A DNA stretch of 45,535 bases. It comes from a bacterium. Lineage in GTDB: Bacteria; Acidobacteriota; HRBIN11; JAKEFK01. The stretch lies in the NCBI GenBank assembly GCA_022616075.1, contig JAKEFK010000035.1, forward strand, positions 1 to 45,535. The letters run 5' to 3'. Below the pieces are notes generated by a model that was given only the letters and a program-made list of their open reading frames with translations, did no database searches and was not told the origin of the DNA. Positions 15,530 to 23,433 of this stretch are shown piece after piece. Position 1 is the stretch's first letter. The number at the start of each line of letters is the position of its first letter. The position numbers were made by a program, and so were the translations under genes.

Positions 15530-17107
15530 ATGAAGACCGATTCCTGCGATTACATTGTGGTAGGTTCCGGGATAGCCGGATTACGCGGCGCGCTGGAGCT
15601 TGCTCAGAAGGGTTCCGTGAAAGTTTTTTGCAAAGGGGATCCCTGGCAAAGCAACACCCGTTTCGCGCAAGGTGGCATTGCAGCGGCCATGCAAGAAGGA
15701 GACACGGTTGAGTTCCACTATCAGGATACGATCCACGCAGGGGATGGGCTTTGTTATGAGCCGGCCGTCCGGGTTCTTGTAGAAGAAGGTCCCATTAGAA
15801 TTAATGAATTAGTAGCCTGGGGTGCGCGTTTTGACCAGCAGGGAGGGCGCTTTATTTTCGGACGCGAAGGAGCGCATTCGCACAACCGGATTCTGCACGC
15901 AGGTGACGCCACCGGAAAAGAAATTGTCCGCGCTCTTCTGAACTGGGCGCAGCAAACTCCGGGCATTCAGATCAGTTGCGACCGCCCTGCGCTGGACCTC
16001 ATCCTTCAGGAGGGCCGCTGCGTAGGAATTTACGCGCTCGATGAAAGGAGCGGCGAGCGAACGGCCGCGATGGCACGATCCGTTTTGTTGACAACCGGCG
16101 GCGCCGGGCAGATCTTCAGTCACACGACAAATCCTCCTGTTGCCACCGGCGATGGCATTGCTCTTGCTCACCGGGCCGGAGCAGACATGATGGACCTTGA
16201 GTTTTACCAGTTCCATCCAACTGCGTTCCACCGGCAATCCGCGCCGCGCTTTCTCTTGACCGAAGCTTTGCGCGGCGAAGGTGCAGTGCTCAAGAACGTT
16301 GAGGGGAAGGCGTTCATGAACCAGTATCATCCTCTGCGAGATTTAGCCCCCCGAGATATTGTCAGCCGCGCAATCGTTAGCGAGCTGAAAAAGACAAACA
16401 GTTCCTGGGTGTATCTGGATGCGACCTCGATCGGTCGCCAGAAATTGAGAGATCGTTTTCCCAATATCCACGAGTTCTTGCAAAACTATGAACTGGATCT
16501 TTCAGTGGATCTGATTCCTGTGAGTCCCAGCGCGCATTACTGGATGGGAGGCGTGCGCACCAATTTGAATTGTGAAACTTCCATACCGGGTCTCTTTGCA
16601 GCCGGCGAAGTTGCCTGCAATGGAGTGCATGGCGCGAATCGCCTCGCAAGCAATTCCCTGCTGGAAGGACTCGTCTTCGGCGCCCGCGCCGCAAAATCCA
16701 TGGAGGGGCATCTACCTGGTTCCCTCCCCCTTGACCGGGAAGATGCGCGTGCAGATCTCCTCCCCCTTATAAAGGGGGAGGCAAAGAGTGGGTTGTCCGA
16801 ACTTCGTTCCCTGATCCAAAAACTCAGCTGGGAACACTTCGGCCTTCTAAGGGACGAGACGGGAATTCGCGCCGGCCTGAATGCTTTGCAGGAAATACCA
16901 TCCTTCACCCCGCGCAACCTCGAAGAACTCGAATTGCTAAATTTGCTGGATTGCTCTAAATTAATGGGTTCCTTTGCCCTGCAGCGCCAGGAAAGCCGCG
17001 GCTCCCATTTCCGTCTGGATTTTCCTTCTTCCAATCGACAGCTGGATGGCCATCATACGGTGCTTCGCAAAGGCAAATTGGAACTTACTAAGATATTAGA
17101 AGAGTGA
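15530..17107 (+). CDS. nadB: L-aspartate oxidase
   Basis: A FAD enzyme that oxidises L-aspartate to iminoaspartate, the first step of de novo NAD synthesis. The 525-aa protein has the dinucleotide-binding GSGIAG at residues 12-17, FAQGGIAAA, HAGDATGKEIVRALL, EFYQFHPTAFH, RGEGAVLKN, the RDLAPRDIVSRAI signature of the succinate dehydrogenase/fumarate reductase flavoprotein group, and CNGVHGANRLASNSLLEG. The open frame extends back to 15368, but homology begins at 15530. An in-frame 23-base palindromic repeat interrupts the linker before the C-terminal helical domain (about residues 410-417). NadA and NadC are not in the window. Confidence 0.95.
   Translation: MKTDSCDYIVVGSGIAGLRGALELAQKGSVKVFCKGDPWQSNTRFAQGGIAAAMQEGDTVEFHYQDTIHAGDGLCYEPAVRVLVEEGPIRINELVAWGARFDQQGGRFIFGREGAHSHNRILHAGDATGKEIVRALLNWAQQTPGIQISCDRPALDLILQEGRCVGIYALDERSGERTAAMARSVLLTTGGAGQIFSHTTNPPVATGDGIALAHRAGADMMDLEFYQFHPTAFHRQSAPRFLLTEALRGEGAVLKNVEGKAFMNQYHPLRDLAPRDIVSRAIVSELKKTNSSWVYLDATSIGRQKLRDRFPNIHEFLQNYELDLSVDLIPVSPSAHYWMGGVRTNLNCETSIPGLFAAGEVACNGVHGANRLASNSLLEGLVFGARAAKSMEGHLPGSLPLDREDARADLLPLIKGEAKSGLSELRSLIQKLSWEHFGLLRDETGIRAGLNALQEIPSFTPRNLEELELLNLLDCSKLMGSFALQRQESRGSHFRLDFPSSNRQLDGHHTVLRKGKLELTKILEE
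16759..16781. repeat. Palindromic REP-like repeat inside nadB
   Basis: CCTCCCCCTT at 16759-16768 and its perfect complement at 16772-16781 enclose a 3-base loop. Similar C-rich sequence lies about 35 bases upstream (16721-16738). The sequence is of the same kind as the intergenic palindrome at 21958-21978. It stays in frame and encodes about eight residues (LLPLIKGE). Confidence 0.7.
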
Positions 17108-17113
17108 GATCTT

Positions 17114-19009
17114 ATGCTTGAATCAATTCGTTCGCGAAAAGTTTTCGTACAGATCGTTCTGGGTTTTGTGATTTTGGTTTTTATCGCCTTTTATGCCGGC
17201 GATTTTGCATCCGTGGGAAATGATCCGAATCGTCACATCGCTGCTATTGGATCGGAACAGGTGAGCCTGATCGAATATCAAAACATGCTGTCTCTCATGG
17301 AAGAACAGCAGAAACGGTATTTTCAGCAAACTGAGATGACTCCGCAAATGCGCACCTTTTTAAGAAAACAGGCGGTGGACACACTTGTGGACCGGAAACT
17401 TCTTCTAATGGAAGCAAAAAAGGCCGGCGTCAAAGCGTCCGAAGAAGAGGTTCGCAGGAAGATTCTTTCTTCTCCGTACTTCACCGAAAACGGAAACTTC
17501 GTGGGAATGGAACAGTATCGCGGCAGAGTGAATGCAATTTTTCATATGGATGTCCCCAGCTTTGAAAGCATGATTGCGGAAGACATCGTGGTTTCCAAAT
17601 TTGACGATCTGCTTACTGCCGGAATCCTGGTCAGTGACCAGGAACTGGAAGAGCAGTATCGCAAATCGAGCCTCACCGCAACGATCGATTTCGTGAAATT
17701 CAGTTCGGAAGGGAACGATGTTCAGGTCACTCCGGAAGAGGCGAAGGCCTACTACGATGGGCACAAAAAAGAATTTGAGACAGGCGAGCTGCGAAAGATT
17801 CAATATCTCTGGCTCTCCCATTCCTCCGATAAGAATCGGGTGCAGGTTACTGATCAGGAATTGAAACAATTCTATGATAAAAACGCGGAGCGTTTTTCTC
17901 GCCCCGAACAGGTGCGGGCCAGACACATACTTCTGAAGACGGAAGGAAAGAAGGAAGAGGAGATCAAGAAACTGGCGGAAGACCTCGTGAAACAGCTTCG
18001 AGCCGGCGGTGATTTTGCGGCTCTGGCAAAGCAATATTCCGACGATACGGGCTCAAAAGAGCGGGGCGGGGAACTTGGTTCCTTTGGTCGTGGCCGTATG
18101 GTTCCCGAATTTGACAAGTATGCATTTTCACAGGAGCCTGGAAAAATAGGGGATCCGGTCAAATCACAATTCGGTTATCACATCATTCAGGTAATGGAAA
18201 AACAGCCGGCAACGAAATTTGAGTTTGCGCTGGTAAAGGAACAGATTTATCGCGAACTGTCTCAACCGAAAGCGATTCAGAATGCCAGAGATCAGGCAAC
18301 AAAAATTCACGAAGAGGTCACAAAGAACAAAAAATCATTTTCCGATATTGCAAAGATTCAGCTGGTGGAGCTGAAAACCACGGATTATTTTTCGAAGGAT
18401 CAGGAACTCGCCGGACTCAGTCCCTCCTTTCGTGAATCCGCTTTTGCATTGAAGAAAGAGGAAACGAGCGAGCCGGTCGCCGTCTTCCAGGACTTTGCGG
18501 TCCTGCAGCTGGTCGATACAAAACCATCGCGACAGGAACCGTTTGAAAAAGTGCAAGCGAAGGCGACCGATAAAGTGCGCGAACAGAAACTTGCGCAAGT
18601 CTCCCAGGAAAAAGCCCAAGCGTTTTACGCATCTCTTGCGGGTTCTACGGACCTGAAAGCCGCAGCGGAAAAGGAAAAGCTGGAAGTAAAAACGAGCGAG
18701 CCTTTTACGCAGGAAGGCTACATTGGCGATCTTGGAAACGCGAAGGAAGTCAGCGAGAAAGCGTTCGCGATGAACACCGGGCAGATCAGTCCTCCTGTAA
18801 AAGCGGAAGATGGTTATGTCGTTTTTCAGCTCAAGGACAAGAAAACTTACGATCCTGCGGAGTTTGCGAAGCAAAAAGATAACCTCCGCCAGCAACTGAT
18901 CTCACAGAAAGAGAATTCTTTTGTTCGCGCCTACCGCGATATGCTCCGCAAAAAATACGAGAAGGAAATCTGGATCAACACAGACGTAGTCGCGCCGAAG
19001 GAAACTTAA
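17114..19009 (+). CDS. Membrane-anchored peptidyl-prolyl isomerase/chaperone, PpiD/SurA family
   Basis: A periplasmic folding factor for outer-membrane and secreted proteins. The 631-aa protein has one N-terminal membrane helix (about 11-29), a SurA-type chaperone region (about 40-185; 'VSLIEYQNMLS', 'LVDRKLLLMEAKKAG'), a parvulin (PPIC) domain at about 266-362 (VRARHILLK, FGRGRMVPEFDKYAF, QFGYHIIQV) and a second, degenerate parvulin-like repeat towards the C-terminus ('SPPVKAEDGYVVFQLKDKK'). This domain order is that of PpiD. It follows nadB by 6 bases and is probably co-transcribed, with AGAAGAG in the nadB end as a weak ribosome site. Its 3' end stops 3 bases before the convergent GT-C-like gene. 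Confidence 0.88.
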   Translation: MLESIRSRKVFVQIVLGFVILVFIAFYAGDFASVGNDPNRHIAAIGSEQVSLIEYQNMLSLMEEQQKRYFQQTEMTPQMRTFLRKQAVDTLVDRKLLLMEAKKAGVKASEEEVRRKILSSPYFTENGNFVGMEQYRGRVNAIFHMDVPSFESMIAEDIVVSKFDDLLTAGILVSDQELEEQYRKSSLTATIDFVKFSSEGNDVQVTPEEAKAYYDGHKKEFETGELRKIQYLWLSHSSDKNRVQVTDQELKQFYDKNAERFSRPEQVRARHILLKTEGKKEEEIKKLAEDLVKQLRAGGDFAALAKQYSDDTGSKERGGELGSFGRGRMVPEFDKYAFSQEPGKIGDPVKSQFGYHIIQVMEKQPATKFEFALVKEQIYRELSQPKAIQNARDQATKIHEEVTKNKKSFSDIAKIQLVELKTTDYFSKDQELAGLSPSFRESAFALKKEETSEPVAVFQDFAVLQLVDTKPSRQEPFEKVQAKATDKVREQKLAQVSQEKAQAFYASLAGSTDLKAAAEKEKLEVKTSEPFTQEGYIGDLGNAKEVSEKAFAMNTGQISPPVKAEDGYVVFQLKDKKTYDPAEFAKQKDNLRQQLISQKENSFVRAYRDMLRKKYEKEIWINTDVVAPKET

Positions 19010-19012
19010 TCC

Positions 19013-20821
19013 TCAGGAAGAACCGAGGCGGTCGTAAACCAGTATTTTGACCTTATCCTCAATCGGAGGATCGCTGGTATAGAAAAATGCAAATGCATAA
19101 CCGCGAACGTCCGTTGGGACTTGCAATCGAAACGCTCGCCATCCGTTTCCGAGAGGAATGCCGTAGATATCAAACAATTGTTTTTTGACCTGATTGCTAA
19201 GCCAGTGCACGCGGACGTGGCTTGCACTTTGGCTTTGGAACATTAAAAAGCGCTGCTCCGAGCGGGGTAACTTGTCCGAACTCATGAAGCATTGAATTGC
19301 TTTTCGTTTCCCAACCGTGAACCTCAATAATTTTCCTCTCTGCTCTGTTTCCAGCGCATCTCCCGGAACGATGTAAATCTGATTGGCTCTCACTTCTGAA
19401 GCCACAAGATTCAATCTTCTTGTTTCTTCCAACCAGGCTTGATTCAGTCGTGCAACAATCTCCGGGCCGGCCCCTTTTTTATAAGGACCAAGGCGTAGAG
19501 TCTCCAGTACAGCAGCGCGACGGCGAGTTTCGGTGGGATTCGCGGGACTAAACATTTTGATGTCGCCATCGGTTGCCAGCCGGTAGTCGTACAATGCGCT
19601 CTGACCAATGTGGAAACGGTGGGTCCATTCATTCAACCGTGCGTATCTTCCTGCGGATGTGTTCACATAACCCCAAAACAGCACTGCTACGAAAATTGCG
19701 AGCGAAAGTCGGATGCGCTGAGGTCGCCAGTTACGTTGTTTTGCCAGAACTTCCAGGCATACAACCGCATCCACCAGCGTCCCTGTCCAGAACAGGAGAG
19801 CAAAAATCGAATACCGGCTGACAAGCGCGTGGTATTCAACCCTGTACTGCACTCTTCCCACCGCGGTGGCGATGATGCTCATCAAGCCGTAACCGGCGAG
19901 CTGCATCCATGGCAAAAGTTTGATGACCCAGTTCGAAGAGCGACGCCAAAGAAAGATGGTTGAGCTACAGAAAATGACTCCGCCAAGCGCGCCGTACACG
20001 ATCGATGCATTGAGACCTCCAAAAGGTCCGAAGGCGCCGAAAGTGGATCCAAGACTTGCCAGAATGAATTGGATGAAAGCAAGCGGTTTTTCGATGAACG
20101 TAAATAATTCAGTATCCTCCGTTTTAAAATGATAAAAGTAAAAACCGAGCGTGACCGTTCCGGTTATTGTCCAGAAAAAGAGTTTGGCGAGTCTCCAGAT
20201 ATTTCGCTCAATGAGCAAGACTAATAACCCGAGAGCCCACAGAAATTGTCCGCTGGCGATCGAATAGGTCGTTACGAAAGCCGCCAATGCTGCCACCAGA
20301 ACGCCAATCCAGCGCCCCTTCCATCGCGCCAGGGCCCAGATCGACAGGATCGTGAAAAACTCTGCAAGGAACCATTGAAGTTGCCAACCCCAAATAAAAT
20401 TCTCGCCTTGCGCGAGCGAAAAAAGTAAAAAGCCGTTTACAACAACGAAAGGTTTGATCCAGCGCTTCATGTCGTCGACCAGCGTGATGCGCAGCAGGTC
20501 CCATAAGACGACGAAACTGAGTGCGATACATATCCAGCTTGCAAACAATTCATAGAACGTGTTCCAGTCACTCAAGTTGATTAATCCAAGTTTTAGCAGT
20601 CTTGGAAAAAGCATCCGGTGTTCGTTGTGCTGGGCCATCAGTGCGTTCAGTGTCAGCCGGCCTTGTTGAATCAATTCCAGAATGCGTACAAATGCCCAAT
20701 CATCCCAATACGGCACGTCTACTCCAAATCGAAGGATGATAATGATCACCAACAACGGCGGGATGACAATGGCCAAACCAAAAAGAATTGACGTGAGGAT
20801 CCTGCGATTCGTTAATGTCAT
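19013..20821 (-). CDS. Large polytopic membrane protein, GT-C glycosyltransferase-like (paralogue A)
   Basis: A 602-aa protein with roughly ten hydrophobic segments in residues 10-400 and a soluble C-terminal domain (about 400-600). After the first helix a periplasmic loop has PYWDDWAFV (37-45) and AQHNEHRMLFPRL (64-75). An acidic pair in the first outside loop is the mark of GT-C enzymes, which use lipid-linked sugars. The C-terminal part has RFHIGQSALYDYRLATDG, a run rich in RRRAAVLE, and a beta-rich end (GWRAFRLQVPTDVRGYAFAFFYT). The whole length is paralogous to 38178-39962. Family membership beyond 'GT-C-like' is not certain; donor and acceptor are unknown. Confidence 0.62.
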   Translation of the reverse strand: MTLTNRRILTSILFGLAIVIPPLLVIIIILRFGVDVPYWDDWAFVRILELIQQGRLTLNALMAQHNEHRMLFPRLLKLGLINLSDWNTFYELFASWICIALSFVVLWDLLRITLVDDMKRWIKPFVVVNGFLLFSLAQGENFIWGWQLQWFLAEFFTILSIWALARWKGRWIGVLVAALAAFVTTYSIASGQFLWALGLLVLLIERNIWRLAKLFFWTITGTVTLGFYFYHFKTEDTELFTFIEKPLAFIQFILASLGSTFGAFGPFGGLNASIVYGALGGVIFCSSTIFLWRRSSNWVIKLLPWMQLAGYGLMSIIATAVGRVQYRVEYHALVSRYSIFALLFWTGTLVDAVVCLEVLAKQRNWRPQRIRLSLAIFVAVLFWGYVNTSAGRYARLNEWTHRFHIGQSALYDYRLATDGDIKMFSPANPTETRRRAAVLETLRLGPYKKGAGPEIVARLNQAWLEETRRLNLVASEVRANQIYIVPGDALETEQRGKLLRFTVGKRKAIQCFMSSDKLPRSEQRFLMFQSQSASHVRVHWLSNQVKKQLFDIYGIPLGNGWRAFRLQVPTDVRGYAFAFFYTSDPPIEDKVKILVYDRLGSS

Positions 20822-20876
20822 CCGATTGTTTTTGATTTGAAGGATCCTGAATTGGGCGTTTCCATGATGTTCAAAT

Positions 20877-20895
20877 TAGTTGACTTAGTCAACTA
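20877..20895. promoter_or_regulatory. Palindromic operator (MarR-type look)
   Basis: TAGTTGAC-TTA-GTCAACTA is a perfect 8-base inverted repeat with a 3-base centre. Its size and the TTGAC...GTCAA arms look like a site for a dimeric winged-helix regulator such as a MarR-family protein. It covers the region where the -35 of the next gene should be. No regulator gene lies nearby, so the factor is unknown. Confidence 0.6.
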
Positions 20896-20917
20896 TTTTT
20901 GGGCGCAACGATTTTGT

Positions 20918-20923
20918 TAAAAT
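20918..20923 (+). promoter_or_regulatory. -10 box of the secreted-protein gene at 20931
   Basis: TAAAAT, with 7 bases between it and the ATG at 20931. This geometry would give a leaderless mRNA. The palindrome at 20877-20895 is 22 bases upstream, over the -35 region. Confidence 0.4.
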
Positions 20924-20930
20924 GATTCCA

Positions 20931-21929
20931 ATGAAATTCACTTTGTTGGCCATATTCCTCCTGTCATCATTTTTCACCATGGTGGAAGGCATGGCATTCG
21001 AAGAACGCATCTTCCTTGGTGATTTGATTCGATCGGAAGAGGGCGTCTTTATTCAACTGGATCTTTCACCGGTCAGAAGGAGCAGGAAGATTGCGGATGA
21101 GGATCTCGCCAAACTCTTCACGAAAATTAGCGGAAAAGAACGATTCCAGGATGACATCACGATCGACTTACCGCGGGAATCGCTGACACAGATGCTTCCT
21201 CCAGAAATATTGGAAGGTTCCTTAAAACTGACGGTTGTTCTGGGGTCTGAGGTCTTTACTGCGCCGGCCGGGAACTTCATTTTGCAAAACAGTGTGGGAA
21301 CCTTTCCCGAATGGTCTTTAGGACTGCGACTTGAAGTTCCTGATGCTGTGAAAATTCCCGAATCAACAGAGCATATTTTCGTGATTGCTTCGTTAGAAGC
21401 AGAATTACCGGAGCCTGTCATTTATCAACAGTCTGATTTCTCAGATTCCGCCATCATCGAACAGCTTGATCGTCATGTTTCCAAGGGCAGAATCATGGAG
21501 ACCCGGAGATTCAAAGAGATGGCTATTAAAAGAAAGGATCTCACAGAACAGGATGTTTATTACCTGGAAACATTCGAAAAATTCCTCAAACAATCGGAAG
21601 AGGGAAAATTTTCATACTTTCTCAATCAGGATAACAAAGATTGTTTGTATGCATCGTATACAAGCGGGGAAGTTGCCGGCTATTCAGCGCTTTACAAATA
21701 CTGCCTCTCCAACAAGAAAGTTCAGATTATCTCCCCCATGGAATTCACTGACGTTTCCATTCTCGGTTCCTCCGGAGAAATCATTGAGCTCGATATCGAC
21801 AAAGATGCGGTGAACGAAATATTTTTCCGCGTCACATACTACGAAGGCGGACGGACCGTCGGTTATCGAAAGGATCCAAACTCCCCAAAGTTCCTCCGGT
21901 TCCTGCAAACCGATTACACCGGCGTCTGA
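20931..21929 (+). CDS. Secreted protein of unknown function
   Basis: A 332-aa protein I do not recognise. It begins with a signal peptide (MKFTLLAIFLLSSFFTMVEGMA). The N-terminal half is acidic with alternating strands (RIFLGDLIRSEEGVFIQLDLSPVRR; LKLTVVLGSEVFTAPAG). A helical middle (SKGRIMETRRFKEMAIKRKDLTEQDVYYLETFEKFLKQ) and a strand-rich end (VSILGSSGEIIELDIDKDAVNEIFFRVTYYEGGRTVGYR) follow. Three cysteines or so, no membrane anchor after the signal. An alternative ATG is at 20922, but the -10 box overlaps it, which favours 20931. A palindromic operator upstream suggests it is regulated. Confidence 0.6.
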   Translation: MKFTLLAIFLLSSFFTMVEGMAFEERIFLGDLIRSEEGVFIQLDLSPVRRSRKIADEDLAKLFTKISGKERFQDDITIDLPRESLTQMLPPEILEGSLKLTVVLGSEVFTAPAGNFILQNSVGTFPEWSLGLRLEVPDAVKIPESTEHIFVIASLEAELPEPVIYQQSDFSDSAIIEQLDRHVSKGRIMETRRFKEMAIKRKDLTEQDVYYLETFEKFLKQSEEGKFSYFLNQDNKDCLYASYTSGEVAGYSALYKYCLSNKKVQIISPMEFTDVSILGSSGEIIELDIDKDAVNEIFFRVTYYEGGRTVGYRKDPNSPKFLRFLQTDYTGV

Positions 21930-21957
21930 AGTTTCTATTTGTGCGATGCTCGAATTT

Positions 21958-21978
21958 CCCCTCCTTATGAAGGAGGGG
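21958..21978. repeat. Palindromic intergenic repeat
   Basis: CCCCTCCTT at 21958-21966, a 3-base loop and the perfect complement AAGGAGGGG at 21970-21978, followed by a second G-rich half (TTAAGGGGAGG). It lies between the secreted-protein gene and tRNA-Ala. It could act as a transcription end signal, but no T-run follows. Confidence 0.65.
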
Positions 21979-22076
21979 ATTAAGGGGAGGTTGGGAAACG
22001 ACTGCCAATAATCCGTCTGAAAGAAATTTGCACTAAATCTGCATTCCATCTAAAATCTAACATCTGAAATCTGCCT

Positions 22077-22150
<74 letters not shown>

Positions 22151-22191
22151 TTTAATTCCGCGACCGCCTCTGCAAAGGTCGTATTTTCATT

Positions 22192-22267
22192 TTGAACAGA
22201 AGGCCGCAAAGGCCACAAAGATTTTGTCTTTTTTCCCTTTGCGTTCTTTGCGTGCTTCTGTTCAAAT
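22192..22267. repeat. Inverted repeat with CGCAAAG motifs
   Basis: TTTGAACAGAAG at 22192-22203 and its perfect 12-base complement at 22256-22267 frame a 76-base element. Inside, CGCAAAGGCCACAAAG on the left pairs imperfectly with CTTTGCGTTCTTTGCG on the right. It starts 42 bases after the tRNA. Similar CGCAAAG-rich palindromes are common non-coding repeats in many bacterial genomes. Confidence 0.75.
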
Positions 22268-22291
22268 AGCCTAAAAAAGCTATATGAAGGC

Positions 22292-23152
22292 CTAACCCTC
22301 GGCTTTGGCTTCGATGCTGGTTCGCCGGAAAACACGGGAGATCATGCTGAAAGGAAAAAATTGCTGTGTCAGAAATCGGGAAGGATATCGCTCGATGCCC
22401 TGGAACCCGAGAACCTGGGGAACGCGGCCTTCGGGCATATAAGCAGTTCCAAAAATCCAGTCCCACAAGCTGAGCATGATTCCAAAGTTTTTGTTGATTG
22501 CCTTTGGGTCATCCGCAGCATGGTGCCAGATATGAAACCGTGGATTATTTACCACGTAGCCAAGCCATTTGATATCAAAATCGATATTCGAATGATTGAA
22601 ATGCCCGATCGTGATCTCAAAAAGCGCAATAAAATAAAACAGTTTGGGATTGAATCCAAGAAAGCTGAGAGGAATAAATAGCAGCGAGTTGTAAACGACT
22701 ACCTCCAGCCAGTGGTAACGCATGTTTCCGATCCAATCCATGATCTGAACGCTGTGATGCACCTTGTGAAATTGCCAGAGAAAGGGAACGCGGTGCAAGA
22801 TATTATGAACACAATATTTCATGAAATCCTGAGAAAGGAAGAGAACCGGAAATTGAATCCACAAAGGCTGTCCTTTCATAACGGCGCTTTTCAGAGTGTC
22901 CCAGATCCCCAAAGCCTCCATGGTATTTGCAAAACGCACGGCCACATATACGGATGCTCCAGAATAAAATAGCCGGCGGAAAAAATACCCATTGAAAGTG
23001 ATGTGGGCCAGATCGGTAAGGAATCCTTTGCGAAATAGCGCCTGCTCCTTGCGCCATGGGCGAAGACGTTCCAGAGCCACAAAAGCTAATGAGATAGCAA
23101 TGAACGACGCCGTTCCTTTATCGAGATGCAGTGAAGCAAGAAACTCGTTCAT
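22292..23152 (-). CDS. Fatty acid hydroxylase / sterol desaturase family membrane protein
   Basis: A di-iron membrane enzyme that hydroxylates or desaturates a lipid. The 286-aa protein has several membrane helices and the family's histidine boxes: HNILH (HxxxH), HKVHH (HxxHH), HFNHSN, and HIWHHAADDP (HxxHH). These supply the iron ligands on the cytoplasmic side. The ATG at 23152 is chosen because AGGAAG lies 7 bases upstream; a GTG at 23176 is also open. It sits inside the 4.5-kb segment bounded by the tRNA-Ala repeat. The substrate (fatty acid, sterol, hopanoid or carotenoid) cannot be told from sequence. Confidence 0.88.
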   Translation of the reverse strand: MNEFLASLHLDKGTASFIAISLAFVALERLRPWRKEQALFRKGFLTDLAHITFNGYFFRRLFYSGASVYVAVRFANTMEALGIWDTLKSAVMKGQPLWIQFPVLFLSQDFMKYCVHNILHRVPFLWQFHKVHHSVQIMDWIGNMRYHWLEVVVYNSLLFIPLSFLGFNPKLFYFIALFEITIGHFNHSNIDFDIKWLGYVVNNPRFHIWHHAADDPKAINKNFGIMLSLWDWIFGTAYMPEGRVPQVLGFQGIERYPSRFLTQQFFPFSMISRVFRRTSIEAKAEG

Positions 23153-23190
23153 ATTGAGACTTCCTAATTCTATCACCCTGGCTTTCTCAT

Positions 23191-23433
23191 TCAGTTTCCG
23201 CTCAGGTTAAGGAGCCAGATATCCGCCTGAGTTGTGTCGATAGGAAGATACAAGAAGTTCTCATCTGGAGAAATTGTAAAGGCTCCTATGATCTGTTGGG
23301 ATGGAGTGAAGCGGACTTCATGAGGTTCTTTTGACTGGTAATCGACCGAATAAATTTTGTCCTTAGAAAAAAACAGAATGGTGCGGTTATCTTTTAGCCA
23401 GATCGGCCACTCCCCTGAAATTGGTAAGAGAAT
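23191..23433 (-). pseudogene. Out-of-frame C-terminal tail of the Ser/Thr kinase-propeller gene
   Basis: This reading frame continues the propeller of the adjacent kinase: ISGEWPIWLKDNRTILFFSK, then FTISPDENFLYLPIDTTQADIWLLNL, the usual last blade and end of TolB-type kinase proteins. The kinase's own frame instead runs on for only about a dozen codons and stops at 23387. Adding one base in the AATTTCAGG stretch near 23418-23424 (for example a fourth T) would join them as LTNFSGEWPIWL. So the gene is either recently broken or carries a sequencing or assembly indel. Confidence 0.75.
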
